From: Maribacter sp. PR1
Lineage (GTDB): Bacteria; Bacteroidota; Bacteroidia; Flavobacteriales; Flavobacteriaceae
Length of the DNA: 64,000 nt
Reading direction: 5' to 3'
Assembly: GCF_028464145.1 (NCBI RefSeq)
Contig: NZ_JAQPCG010000001.1
Span: 248,001 to 312,000, forward strand
This document shows positions 17,901 through 25,884 of this stretch, one piece after another. Under the pieces are notes generated by a model. It worked only from the letters and a program-made list of their open reading frames with translations, did not search any database and had not been told where the DNA came from. Numbering within the stretch: position 1 is the first letter of the stretch; the number at the start of each line of letters is the position of its first letter. The position numbers and the translations under genes are program-made.

Positions 17901-18580
17901 TTAAATTTGGCCAGACCATCTTCGGAGCCATCCACAGCCGCAACATCCAATTCGAAACGTATATAGCTTTCATCTTTTCCAACCTTCACCCCTTGAATGT
18001 TCATATCCTTATCCATCAGACGGGCATCATTCCCACCAAACAAAAAAGATGCTTTGGTGCTTTTGGACTTCGTATCTAGCTGAAGTCCATATTCCAATTT
18101 AAAGACGGACAAATAATGGGAATACAGTACGAGGTCCTCTGCACCACCTCCAATCCATTGGGCATTATTCCAATAATCAGAATTGGGGTCAGAATCCATT
18201 AATCCGGTTTCAAACCAAGATGAATTCCCCATTTTTTTATTTTTTTCATCCCAAACCGTCAACTCCCAATTATATCTTGTCCTTGATTGCAATTTTTCGC
18301 CTTGGTAAGGTATTGCCAGAGAAATATCGCTGTTCACTTTTCCGCTGTCCCAAACCATATCACCGTTTTCCGAGCTTACCTTAATTTGATACGCCATTTG
18401 CTTTTGTCCATGGGCATTTGCGTTGGTTTTCATCTGCCAACTAAAGCGAGGCGTTTCCACATCAATACCCAAAGGAGTTTCTAAATATTCTGTTGTAAGC
18501 TCCTGTGTAGAAGTTTGAGCAACGCAATAGTTAATCGTAAATATTAATGTGACAGCAAGTGTCAATGTTCTCTTTAGCAT
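14960..18580 (-). CDS. Alpha-L-rhamnosidase, glycoside hydrolase family 78
   Basis: 1206 residues with a signal peptide (1-21, YCVAQ). The order is an N-terminal fibronectin-like region (LGIDVETPRFSWQM), the lectin-like part with YEMYLNGQRVGEDYFTPG, the NERMGWSGD motif at about 757-765 and TTIWERLNSYT at about 1050, which carries the general-base glutamate typical of GH78, and a C-terminal beta-sheet domain. About 250 residues (150-400) form an extra lamin-G/DUF1080-like insert before the lectin-like part. It cleaves terminal alpha-L-rhamnose from glycans outside the cytoplasm, feeding the divergent rhamnose operon. A -7-like TAAATTTT lies upstream on its strand; the operator at 18663 is between it and the regulator. 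Confidence 0.94.
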   Translation of the reverse strand: MLKRTLTLAVTLIFTINYCVAQTSTQELTTEYLETPLGIDVETPRFSWQMKTNANAHGQKQMAYQIKVSSENGDMVWDSGKVNSDISLAIPYQGEKLQSRTRYNWELTVWDEKNKKMGNSSWFETGLMDSDPNSDYWNNAQWIGGGAEDLVLYSHYLSVFKLEYGLQLDTKSKSTKASFLFGGNDARLMDKDMNIQGVKVGKDESYIRFELDVAAVDGSEDGLAKFNIFRVGYTPKDSSDEPFKSYEIPLDLINERNKNEKHAFYTECNFGIFRVYLNGMKENNELTKNPNADDNPRAPKGINLNPVGSGNNYISFPMVADIGFYVGADQQAEFSNINIRNFRAPSNALFSDGFEKEADYNGVFEEHINGNSNLNLKDGSLHIAGGTEGTLVLADPSKNSEPMLRTEFSASRAKVAKARLYVTARGIYEMYLNGQRVGEDYFTPGLTQYNKTQMYKTYDVTNLIDKENALGAWLSEGWWSGNITYSGENWNFFGDRQSLLAQLIITYEDGTEKVITTNDTDWKLFTDGPVQYGSFFQGEVYDANRESAIEGWATTDFDDTDWKSVVEVPLNGTTYQGEDLSYENLELIGQIGQSPAIVKELTPISVEEVRPDVFVYDLNQNMVGFPEIKLPPGQAGDTITLRYAEVKYPDLREYNPNVGMVMLENIRAALTQDIYIRKGGEETIRPRFTFHGFRFLEITGINDPLPLGDVKGLVVSSIKSLASNYETSNELVNKLWENITWSLRSNFLSIPTDTPARNERMGWSGDINVFSEASTYLADVDPFLSRHMLAMRDIQREDGRFTDVAPVGGGFGGTLWGSAGVIVAWEVYQQYGDKALLEEHYDAMKSYINFLSSKIEPETGVINEGPLGDWLSPEGFKNEDTAFWTAYHLRDLEILAKTATLLGKDADAKTFQKEYEKRKEFFNETYVDSKTGKSLHLGNQSMRFGPPLPEDKRKKAGDFVDTQASYAIPLNMGVLNETNKIRTISNLVSAIERTNEDELGVVRPEYSLMTGFIGTASLNHALSENGKSEVAYRLLQQTSYPSWLYSVKNGATTIWERLNSYTVEDGFSGNNSMNSFNHYSFGAVAAWMYNYSLGIQRDEENPGFKHFVLMPTPDPDKNMTFAKGYYDSMYGRIESEWRWIEGGWDYNTTVPANTTATLHLPSDSKKKITVDGKKIKKAGGVQLLEDDGNKVILELDSGNYSFRINN

Positions 18581-18662
18581 ATTTTCTATTATTTTAAATC
18601 AATAAACATTGAGGATACCACCCCGAAAATTTATTTGGCCGAATATATTTTTTTATTGATGA

Positions 18663-18683
18663 ATAACTGTTACGTACAGTTAT
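18663..18683. promoter_or_regulatory. Operator candidate for the GntR rhamnose regulator
   Basis: Perfect 8-bp arms ATAACTGT and ACAGTTAT with a TACGT spacer, in the 175-base region between the rhamnosidase and the divergent regulator. A related ACTGTACAG lies in front of the catabolic operon (19815). Confidence 0.65.
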
Positions 18684-18755
18684 GTTGTTAAGATTTAATA
18701 CAAGAAAATACGACTTTTTTAATTTACTATCTTCGAAAAAACGTTTTTACCATTT

Positions 18756-19778
18756 ATGCTGCATCTTATTCAAATAATAGAAGATTCAAAGGTTCCCAAG
18801 TATAAGCAGATTATAAATTCACTCTTTGCAGCCATTGAAAATGGGGATATTAAAAAAAATGATAAATTACCCTCGGTCAATGAACTCTTGATTGAATTCG
18901 ACATTTCCAGGGATACTATTGTTAGAGCTTATGATTATTTAAAAAAACTGGAATATGTAGAATCTGTCCCCGGAAAGGGCTACTACATAAAAAAGGATGA
19001 TTTGGTTTTAAAAGCAAAAGTCTTTTTACTTTTCAATAAACTAAGTGCACATAAAAAAATCATCTATGATGCCTTTGTTAGAGCGCTAGGCGACAATGCT
19101 ACAGTAGACTTTTTTATTTATGACAATAATTACAGGCAATTCAAAAACCTAATAGAGGCAAGTAGAGCGAGAGACTACACCCATTACACAATTATTTGCC
19201 ATTTTGAAGAAGGTGGTGAAGACCTTATCAATTTTATTAAAAAGGAAATCCCATTGGATAAACTGATAATTCTCGATAAACGTGTAGAACTTTTGGGGTC
19301 AAAAGTTGGATGTATTTATCAAGATTTTGAAAAGAATATTTATGAGGCACTTGCAGAACTAAATCCACAATTAAAAAAATACAAACAGATAAAATTATTA
19401 CTACGAAAGAGAACCTATCATCCCATTGAAATAAAAAAAGGTTTTATAAGGTTCTGCGGACAATATGCCTACGATTTTAAAATTGTGGAGGAAATAGAAA
19501 ATGAAATTATTGAAAAGGACACAGCCTACATCAATTTGATGGAAAATGATCTGGTAATCTTAATTAAAAAAATTAAGGAGACCGATTTAGTTATAGGAAA
19601 AGACGTTGGTATTATATCCTACAATGATACCCCGTTAAAGGAAATCTTACTTGATGGCATTACTGTAATTTCGACCGATTTTGAAAAGTTGGGAAAGGAG
19701 GCTGCCAAACTTGTTATCAACAAACAAAAACAACAAAAAGAGAATCCTTTCTATGTGATTCAGCGGAAATCCCTTTGA
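18756..19778 (+). CDS. GntR-family regulator with LacI-like sugar-binding domain (probable rhamnose regulator)
   Basis: 340 residues. Residues 10-75 are a GntR winged helix (VPKYKQIINSLFAAIENGDI, KLPSVNELLIEFDISRDTIVRAYDYLKKL). Residues 85-340 look like a periplasmic-binding-protein-type effector domain (DNATVDFFIYDNN, VGCIYQDFEKN, DVGIISYNDTPLKEIL), an arrangement common for sugar regulators in Bacteroidota. It lies between the rhamnosidase and the catabolic operon and has symmetric sites on both sides, so it likely controls both in response to rhamnose or a derivative. Repressor versus activator is not decided by the sequence alone. Confidence 0.9.
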   Translation: MLHLIQIIEDSKVPKYKQIINSLFAAIENGDIKKNDKLPSVNELLIEFDISRDTIVRAYDYLKKLEYVESVPGKGYYIKKDDLVLKAKVFLLFNKLSAHKKIIYDAFVRALGDNATVDFFIYDNNYRQFKNLIEASRARDYTHYTIICHFEEGGEDLINFIKKEIPLDKLIILDKRVELLGSKVGCIYQDFEKNIYEALAELNPQLKKYKQIKLLLRKRTYHPIEIKKGFIRFCGQYAYDFKIVEEIENEIIEKDTAYINLMENDLVILIKKIKETDLVIGKDVGIISYNDTPLKEILLDGITVISTDFEKLGKEAAKLVINKQKQQKENPFYVIQRKSL

Positions 19779-19814
19779 ATTGTTTGCAGAACAGACTTTA
19801 GAAGTAAGAACAGA

Positions 19815-19833
19815 ACTGTACAGAATACTTTTG
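19815..19833 (+). promoter_or_regulatory. Promoter with overlapping regulator half-sites, rhamnose catabolic operon
   Basis: TACTTTTG (19826-19833) fits TAnnTTTG exactly. Directly in front lies ACTGTACAG (19815-19823), with the same ACTGT/ACAGT half-sites as the operator at 18663 but without a spacer. Binding inside the -33/-7 gap suggests repression. The leader to the first start codon is about 40 bases. Confidence 0.55.
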
Positions 19834-19878
19834 AATAAATGAATCCATAGTTTTGAATCATATTTTTAGAATAAAAAA

Positions 19879-21978
19879 ATGGAAACAAAAAAGTTCAATC
19901 ACGTAGACTACCTCTGGGACAATGAAAAGGCAGCCGCTTTAGGCGATGACCAAGTTGCATTATTTCTTTATAGATCCAACATTTTAGGAGCCGATTTAAG
20001 AATTACCAATTACGGTGGTGGTAATACCAGTTGTAAGACCATAGAAAAAGATCCCTTGACCAATGAGGAAGTTGAAGTAATGTGGATCAAAGGTTCCGGT
20101 GGGGATATTGGTACATTGAACAGAGCGGGAATTGCAGGTCTTTATACAGAACGATTACGGAACCTTAAAAATGTGTATGGCGGTTTAGAGGATGAAGACC
20201 GTATGGTAGGCCTATTCAATCATTGCATTTATGATTTGGATAGCAGGGCACCTTCTATTGACACCCCTTTACACGGGCTACTACCCTTTAAACACATAGA
20301 TCACTTGCACCCAGATGCCCTCATTGCCGTGGCGGCCGCAAAGGATAGCGAAAAAGTTACGAAAGAAATTTGGGGAGATACCATGGGATGGGTACCATGG
20401 CAACGACCTGGTTTTGACCTGGGACTTCAGTTGGAAAAATGTTTGAACGATAACCCAGGAATTCGTGGTATTGTATTGGGTAGCCACGGATTGTTCACTT
20501 GGGGCGATACTTCCTACGATTGTTACATGAATAGCTTGGAAGTAATAGAAATGGCCTCTGAATTTATAGAAAAGAAAATCAAGGAGAATGGAAGTGTTTT
20601 CGGCGGACAAAAAGTGACCTCATTACCCGAAAAAAAACGAAAAGAAAAAGCAGCGCAATTAATGCCTTTATTAAGAGGTCTTTGTTCTTCTGAAGCTAGA
20701 ATGATCGGTCATTTTAATGATAGCGATGTTGTTCTTGAATACATCAACAGTAATGATTTGGAACGATTGGCACCCATGGGCACCTCCTGCCCCGATCATT
20801 TTTTGAGAACAAAAATCCAGCCTTTGGTTTTGGACTTGGATGTAAATGAGGATACGAATGACTCCGACGCCCTATTGAAAAGATTGGAACCTGCATTTGA
20901 AAAATATCGTGAGGAATACAAGGAGTACTACGAAAATTGCAAACGGCCCAATAGTCCGGCCATGCGGGACCCTAATCCGGTCATAATCATTTACCCGGGA
21001 GTGGGCATGTTCAGTTTTGCCAAAAACAAGCAGACTACTCGGGTCGCCAATGAATTTTATGTAAACGCTATCAACGTTATGCGAGGTGCAGAGGCAATAA
21101 CGGAATATACATCACTACCAAGACAAGAAGCATTTGACATAGAGTATTGGTTGTTGGAAGAGGCCAAATTACAGCGTATGCCCAAGGAAAAGCCACTTTC
21201 AAGAAAAGTAGCTCTAGTTACCGGTGCCGGCGGAGGAATAGGCAAGGCAATCGCCGATAAATTGGCCCAGGAAGGCGCCAATGTAATTCTTAGTGATATT
21301 GCCGAAAATCGTTTACAGGAAGCTGTGGAAACGTATCCAAGGGATGTCGCTAGATATGCGGTGTGCGATGTAACCAAAACGGAATCCATTGAAGATGCCT
21401 ATAAAAAAGCCTGTTTGGAGTTTGGAGGAATTGACATTGTAATTCATAGCGCTGGCTTGGCAATTTCAAAACCCTTGACCGAAACGACCGAAAAAGATTG
21501 GGACCTCCTTCAAAATGTATTGGTGAAAGGTCAATTTGAATTGGCCAAACAAGGGGTAGCTATCATGAGACAGCAAGGACTAGGTGGGGATATCATCAAT
21601 ATAGCAAGTAAAAATGGATTGGTTTCAGGCCCCAACAATGTTGGATATGGAACCGCCAAAGCGGCACAACAACACATGTCTAGATTACTGGCGGCAGAAT
21701 TGGCCTCCGATAAGATTAGGGTAAATGTCGTGAATCCGGATGGTGTCATTGTTGGTAGTAAGATATGGGAAGGAGAATGGGCCGAAGGACGCGCTAAGGC
21801 CTATGGTATTACAGTAGACGAACTTCCCGCACATTATGCCAAAAGAAACCTACTCAATGAAATCATCTACCCAGAGGACATTGCCAATGGGGTTTTTGCC
21901 CTAGTTGGCATATTGGACAAATCCACTGGAAACATTATCAATGTTGATGGGGGTATGGCCAATGCATTTGTAAGATAA
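19879..21978 (+). CDS. Bifunctional rhamnulose-1-phosphate aldolase / lactaldehyde dehydrogenase
   Basis: 699 residues in two parts. Residues 1-430 are a class II aldolase (NYGGGNTSCKT, HIDHLHPDALIAV, VLGSHGLFTWG, with metal-binding histidines). Residues 440-699 are a short-chain dehydrogenase: LVTGAGGGIGKAIADKLA, NIASKNGLVSGP and the YGTAK catalytic pair near 591-595. The first part splits L-rhamnulose-1-phosphate into DHAP and L-lactaldehyde, the second oxidises lactaldehyde to L-lactate. This is the fused RhaEW-type enzyme of Bacteroidota and some other phyla. It heads the rhamnose operon, with kinase and isomerase behind it. Confidence 0.93.
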   Translation: METKKFNHVDYLWDNEKAAALGDDQVALFLYRSNILGADLRITNYGGGNTSCKTIEKDPLTNEEVEVMWIKGSGGDIGTLNRAGIAGLYTERLRNLKNVYGGLEDEDRMVGLFNHCIYDLDSRAPSIDTPLHGLLPFKHIDHLHPDALIAVAAAKDSEKVTKEIWGDTMGWVPWQRPGFDLGLQLEKCLNDNPGIRGIVLGSHGLFTWGDTSYDCYMNSLEVIEMASEFIEKKIKENGSVFGGQKVTSLPEKKRKEKAAQLMPLLRGLCSSEARMIGHFNDSDVVLEYINSNDLERLAPMGTSCPDHFLRTKIQPLVLDLDVNEDTNDSDALLKRLEPAFEKYREEYKEYYENCKRPNSPAMRDPNPVIIIYPGVGMFSFAKNKQTTRVANEFYVNAINVMRGAEAITEYTSLPRQEAFDIEYWLLEEAKLQRMPKEKPLSRKVALVTGAGGGIGKAIADKLAQEGANVILSDIAENRLQEAVETYPRDVARYAVCDVTKTESIEDAYKKACLEFGGIDIVIHSAGLAISKPLTETTEKDWDLLQNVLVKGQFELAKQGVAIMRQQGLGGDIINIASKNGLVSGPNNVGYGTAKAAQQHMSRLLAAELASDKIRVNVVNPDGVIVGSKIWEGEWAEGRAKAYGITVDELPAHYAKRNLLNEIIYPEDIANGVFALVGILDKSTGNIINVDGGMANAFVR

Positions 21979-21998
21979 TCGTGTTAATTTTAAGTTGA

Positions 21999-22036
21999 GG
22001 GAAATCTCCACAAGCGTAATGCTTGTGGAATTTCTC
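21999..22036 (+). other. Long intercistronic hairpin in the rhamnose operon
   Basis: CCACAAGC / GCTTGTGG (8 bp, loop GTAAT) is extended by GAAAT / ATTTC across a small bulge. The tail is TATTTAATG, not a T run, and the isomerase starts 17 bases on. It more likely shapes mRNA processing or stability, or dampens read-through, than ends the transcript. Confidence 0.55.
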
Positions 22037-22052
22037 TATTTAATGAAAAGGT

Positions 22053-23333
22053 ATGATAGTAAACAAATCAGATATAGCATCGGATAATCAAAAATCACTT
22101 CAAGACCATCAAAATAAATTTGATTTTTTGTCCAATTCTTTGGCAAAATCAGAAATTATTGTAGATGATCTTGTAAATAAACTGGCTGACTTCCAAGTGG
22201 CCATTCCCAGCTGGGCCTTGGGTGCAGGAGGAACGCGCTTTGGCCGTTTTTCCTATGGCGGAGAGCCAGGCACTTTGGAACAAAAGATGGACGATGTAGG
22301 AGTCATCCACTCGTTGACCCAAACCGCTGGGGCTATCTCCCTACATATACCGTGGGACATACCAAAAGACTATGAAGCCATAAAACAAAAAGCAGCCCAA
22401 CACCACTTACTATTTGATGCCGTAAATTCCAACACTTTCCAAGATCAGAAAAATGCCAAAGAAAGCTATAAGCATGGTTCTTTAAGCAATATCAGTACAG
22501 CCTCTCGTGAACAGGCCATACAACATAATATCGATGTAATAAAAATAGGTGAAAAGTTAGGTTCCAAGAGCCTGACCGTTTGGCTATCTGATGGGGCCAA
22601 TTTTCCGGGACAGGGCAACTTTCAATCGGCACTTCAACATACGGAGGATAGCTTAAAAAAGATTTACAATTCCATGCCCAAAGATTGGAGTCTTTTTATT
22701 GAATACAAACCTTATGAGCCCAACTTCTACAGCACAGTAATTCAAGACTGGGGTACTTCATTTATGTTGGCCAATGCTTGTGGCGATAGGGCGTATACCT
22801 TGGTGGATTTGGGGCATCACCTGCCCAATACCAATATTGAACAGATCGTTGCGACGCTCATGCTCAAGGGAAAATTGGGAGGTTTTCACTTTAACGATAG
22901 TAAATATGGGGATGATGATCTTACCGTAGGCTCCATTAAGCCTTATGCCCTTTTCCTTATCTTCAATGAACTGGTACAAGGAATGCAACACAATCCCCAA
23001 AATCCCTATCCGGCTTGGATGATCGACGCAAGCCATAATATCAAAGATCCGCTGGAGGACTTAATACAATCATTGGAAGCCATTCAGGAAGCATATGCAA
23101 AAGCAATGCTTATCAATCAGAATCAATTAAGGGAAGCCCAAGCAGCGCATGATGTGGCACTTTGCCAAGAAATTATACAATCTGCCTACCGGACCGATGT
23201 AAGACCCTTATTAGAAAAAGCCCGATTGGCACGAGGCGGAGCCCTCTCACCTATTCAGACCTATCGAAACCTAAAAGTAAGGGAAACATTGATAAAAGAA
23301 AGAGGTCTTCATTCGGTAGCATCGGGACTTTAA
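22053..23333 (+). CDS. L-rhamnose isomerase (RhaI type)
   Basis: 426 residues of the xylose-isomerase-like TIM barrel, with the text typical of the broad-specificity Pseudomonas-type rhamnose isomerase: VAIPSWALGAGGTRFGRF, LTVWLSDGANFPGQGNF, LFIEYKPYEPNFYSTV, TLVDLGHHLPNTNIEQIV and GGFHFNDSKYGDDDLT, which provide the metal-binding E, D and H residues. It converts L-rhamnose to L-rhamnulose in the cytoplasm. It is unlike the E. coli RhaA in sequence. It lies between the aldolase/dehydrogenase and the kinase, only 3 bases before the latter. Confidence 0.93.
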   Translation: MIVNKSDIASDNQKSLQDHQNKFDFLSNSLAKSEIIVDDLVNKLADFQVAIPSWALGAGGTRFGRFSYGGEPGTLEQKMDDVGVIHSLTQTAGAISLHIPWDIPKDYEAIKQKAAQHHLLFDAVNSNTFQDQKNAKESYKHGSLSNISTASREQAIQHNIDVIKIGEKLGSKSLTVWLSDGANFPGQGNFQSALQHTEDSLKKIYNSMPKDWSLFIEYKPYEPNFYSTVIQDWGTSFMLANACGDRAYTLVDLGHHLPNTNIEQIVATLMLKGKLGGFHFNDSKYGDDDLTVGSIKPYALFLIFNELVQGMQHNPQNPYPAWMIDASHNIKDPLEDLIQSLEAIQEAYAKAMLINQNQLREAQAAHDVALCQEIIQSAYRTDVRPLLEKARLARGGALSPIQTYRNLKVRETLIKERGLHSVASGL

Positions 23334-23336
23334 GTT

Positions 23337-24707
23337 ATGCAGAACGTAACGGCCATATTTGACATTGGTAAGACCAATAAAAAGTTTTTCCTTTTCGACA
23401 CCAATTTTCAGGAGGTGTACCGGGAATATACGTCATTCGATACCATTGAAGATGAGGACGGTCACCCAACGGAAGACCTATTGGCACTTCAAAGATGGCT
23501 AAAAGGTGTTTTTGACAGCATACTTAACGAAGGGAAGTTCAATGTAACCGCCATAAATTTCTCAACCTATGGTGCCAGTTTGGTGCATTTGGACGAAAAT
23601 GGGGAAGTACTTACCCCTTTGTATAATTACACTAAACCCTTGGATACCGAGATTATTGAATCGTTTTTTGAAAAATACGGTCCAGAAGATAAATTTGCAG
23701 CCGTTACTGGATCCACAAATTCAGGAATGCTGAACTCCGGGATGCAACTGTATTGGCTGAAAACCAAAAAACCGGAACTATTTAAGAAAATTAGATTCTC
23801 TCTACATCTTCCTCAGTATATCAGTTACGTTTTTACCGGAATTCCTCTAAGCGAATATACCAGTATTGGTTGCCATACAGCTTTATGGGATTATTCTAAA
23901 AAAGACTATCACTCTTGGGTTTATGCAGAAGGTCTTCATAAAATATTCCCTTCTATCGTTTCCACGGAGACCAGTATCAATATGAACTATAATGGAAAAC
24001 GAATTAAAATTGGTGTTGGCATCCATGATAGTTCCGCAGCTTTGCTTCCTTATGTTCGTAGTATAGAGAAGAAGTTTGTATTGGTTTCTACAGGCACATG
24101 GAGCATTACCTTAAACCCCTTTGAAAATGGGGTATTATCTAAAACTGAAGTAAAGCAGGATTGCATCAATTATATGCGGATCAATGGAAAGCCAGTGAAA
24201 TCCACCCGATTGTTTTTAGGAAACGAGTATAGTCATCAGATTAAAATTCTATCGGAGCATTACCAAGTTTCCGAAGATTATCACACCTCGGTTGCATTTG
24301 ATATGGAATTATATCTGAAGTTAAAAAAGGATTTTCAGAACAGGTTTTCATGGAAGGTTTTAAACAGTCCTGAAATGCCTACTAAAACCATTATTAACTA
24401 TGATACTTTTGAAGAGGCCTACCACCAATTGATGATGGAATTGGTGGAACTGCAAGTGAAAAGTATAAAAATGGCCCAAGGGGCTATGAGTATCAAAAGA
24501 CTATATATTGATGGTGGATTCAGCGATAATGATATTTATATTCAGTTATTATCCGATGCCTTAAAAGATATGAAACTCAGAACGACGGATTCCTCCTTAG
24601 GATCAGCTTTGGGAGCAGCCATCGCAATTTCTGATGTGAAATTAAATTCCAAGTTTTTAAAGAATAATTACTCGTTAAAAAAACACGTACCTTTTATTAC
24701 CAAATAA
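23337..24707 (+). CDS. FGGY-family carbohydrate kinase, probable rhamnulokinase
   Basis: 456 residues with the FGGY outline: AIFDIGKTNKKFFLFD at the N terminus (ATP-binding strand-turn), INFSTYGASLVHLDENG, GVGIHDSSAALLPYV, VLVSTGTWSITLNPFE and RLYIDGGFSDNDIYIQLLSDAL near the C terminus. The family phosphorylates sugars such as L-rhamnulose. In this operon the substrate should be L-rhamnulose at O1. It is distant from the enterobacterial RhaB. The start 3 bases after the isomerase stop suggests translational coupling. Confidence 0.9.
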   Translation: MQNVTAIFDIGKTNKKFFLFDTNFQEVYREYTSFDTIEDEDGHPTEDLLALQRWLKGVFDSILNEGKFNVTAINFSTYGASLVHLDENGEVLTPLYNYTKPLDTEIIESFFEKYGPEDKFAAVTGSTNSGMLNSGMQLYWLKTKKPELFKKIRFSLHLPQYISYVFTGIPLSEYTSIGCHTALWDYSKKDYHSWVYAEGLHKIFPSIVSTETSINMNYNGKRIKIGVGIHDSSAALLPYVRSIEKKFVLVSTGTWSITLNPFENGVLSKTEVKQDCINYMRINGKPVKSTRLFLGNEYSHQIKILSEHYQVSEDYHTSVAFDMELYLKLKKDFQNRFSWKVLNSPEMPTKTIINYDTFEEAYHQLMMELVELQVKSIKMAQGAMSIKRLYIDGGFSDNDIYIQLLSDALKDMKLRTTDSSLGSALGAAIAISDVKLNSKFLKNNYSLKKHVPFITK

Positions 24708-24713
24708 AAAGCA

Positions 24714-25865
24714 ATGGCCAAAAATTTTGACTCAAATTATCCCTCGGTAGACGATTTAAGAAACAAAGCTAAATCTAGGGTTCCCAGATTTGCTTTTGAA
24801 TATTTGGACGGAGGCTGTAACGAGGATGTAAGTTTGGCAAGAAATACCAACGATATCCGGGAGCTACAGTTAGAACCCAGATATTTACAAAATTATGGTA
24901 CCAGCTCCACCAAGACCAAGGTGTTGGGAATGGAATTCGACGCACCTTTTGGGATTGCTCCAGTGGGATTACAGGGTTTGATGTGGCCCAACTCACCGGC
25001 CATTTTGGCAAAAGCAGCTTTCAAACACAACATTCCCTTCATTTTAAGTACGGTAACTACGATGAACATTGAAAAAGCGAGTGAGTTGACCGAAGGTAAT
25101 GCCTGGTTTCAGTTATACAACCCCGTAGATGATGCCATTAGGGACGATATCATTAATAGGGCACAAGCGGCAGGTTGCCCAGTTTTGGTATTACTCTGTG
25201 ATGTTCCCACATTTGGGTTCAGGCCCCGTGATTTTAAGAACGGACTGGCCCTACCTCCAAAAATGTCCATCGCCAACATCCTACAAATTTTGGGAAAACC
25301 TACTTGGGCATTCAATACCTTAAAATACGGACAACCCACCTTCGAAAACCTAAAACCATATACGCCAGAAGGGCTTAATTTAAAACAATTAGGGGCTTTT
25401 ATGGACAAGACCTTTTCCGGTCGACTTAATGCAGAAAAAATAAAACCCATACGGGACAAATGGAAGGGCAAATTGGTATTGAAAGGTGTGGCCTCGGAGC
25501 AGGATACCCAAGATGCTATTAAAATGGGCTTTGATGGAATCATCCTTTCCAATCATGGCGGAAGGCAATTAGATGCCGCACAATCCACCATTGGCACCCT
25601 ACAGGACGTTGCCGACAAATATGGTAACCAAATAGAAATTATGCTGGATAGCGGCCTACGTTCAGGACCCGATATTGCGAGGGTTATGGCCAGTGGTGCT
25701 AAATTCACCTTTATGGGACGTTCCTTTATGTACGGCGTAGGTGCACTGGGTCCAAAAGGTGGAGATCATACCATAGGCATGCTCAAAACCCAATTTCAAC
25801 AGGTGATGGATCAGTTATGCTGCAAAAAGGTTGAGGATTTGCCAAACCATCTCATTAAACAATAA
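24714..25865 (+). CDS. FMN-dependent alpha-hydroxy acid dehydrogenase (L-lactate dehydrogenase-like)
   Basis: 383 residues, an FMN TIM barrel with VPRFAFEYLDGGCNEDVSLARN at the start, FGIAPVGLQGLMWP, LVLKGVASEQDTQDA, the catalytic SNHGGRQLD (H281) and MLDSGLRSGPDIARVMASGA for the phosphate. It oxidises L-2-hydroxy acids to 2-keto acids. As lactaldehyde oxidation by the upstream enzyme yields L-lactate, its job here is most likely L-lactate to pyruvate, which completes the rhamnose route. No cytochrome b domain is attached. The gene starts 6 bases after the kinase. Confidence 0.9.
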   Translation: MAKNFDSNYPSVDDLRNKAKSRVPRFAFEYLDGGCNEDVSLARNTNDIRELQLEPRYLQNYGTSSTKTKVLGMEFDAPFGIAPVGLQGLMWPNSPAILAKAAFKHNIPFILSTVTTMNIEKASELTEGNAWFQLYNPVDDAIRDDIINRAQAAGCPVLVLLCDVPTFGFRPRDFKNGLALPPKMSIANILQILGKPTWAFNTLKYGQPTFENLKPYTPEGLNLKQLGAFMDKTFSGRLNAEKIKPIRDKWKGKLVLKGVASEQDTQDAIKMGFDGIILSNHGGRQLDAAQSTIGTLQDVADKYGNQIEIMLDSGLRSGPDIARVMASGAKFTFMGRSFMYGVGALGPKGGDHTIGMLKTQFQQVMDQLCCKKVEDLPNHLIKQ

Positions 25866-25884
25866 CCAACTTAAACAATACTTT

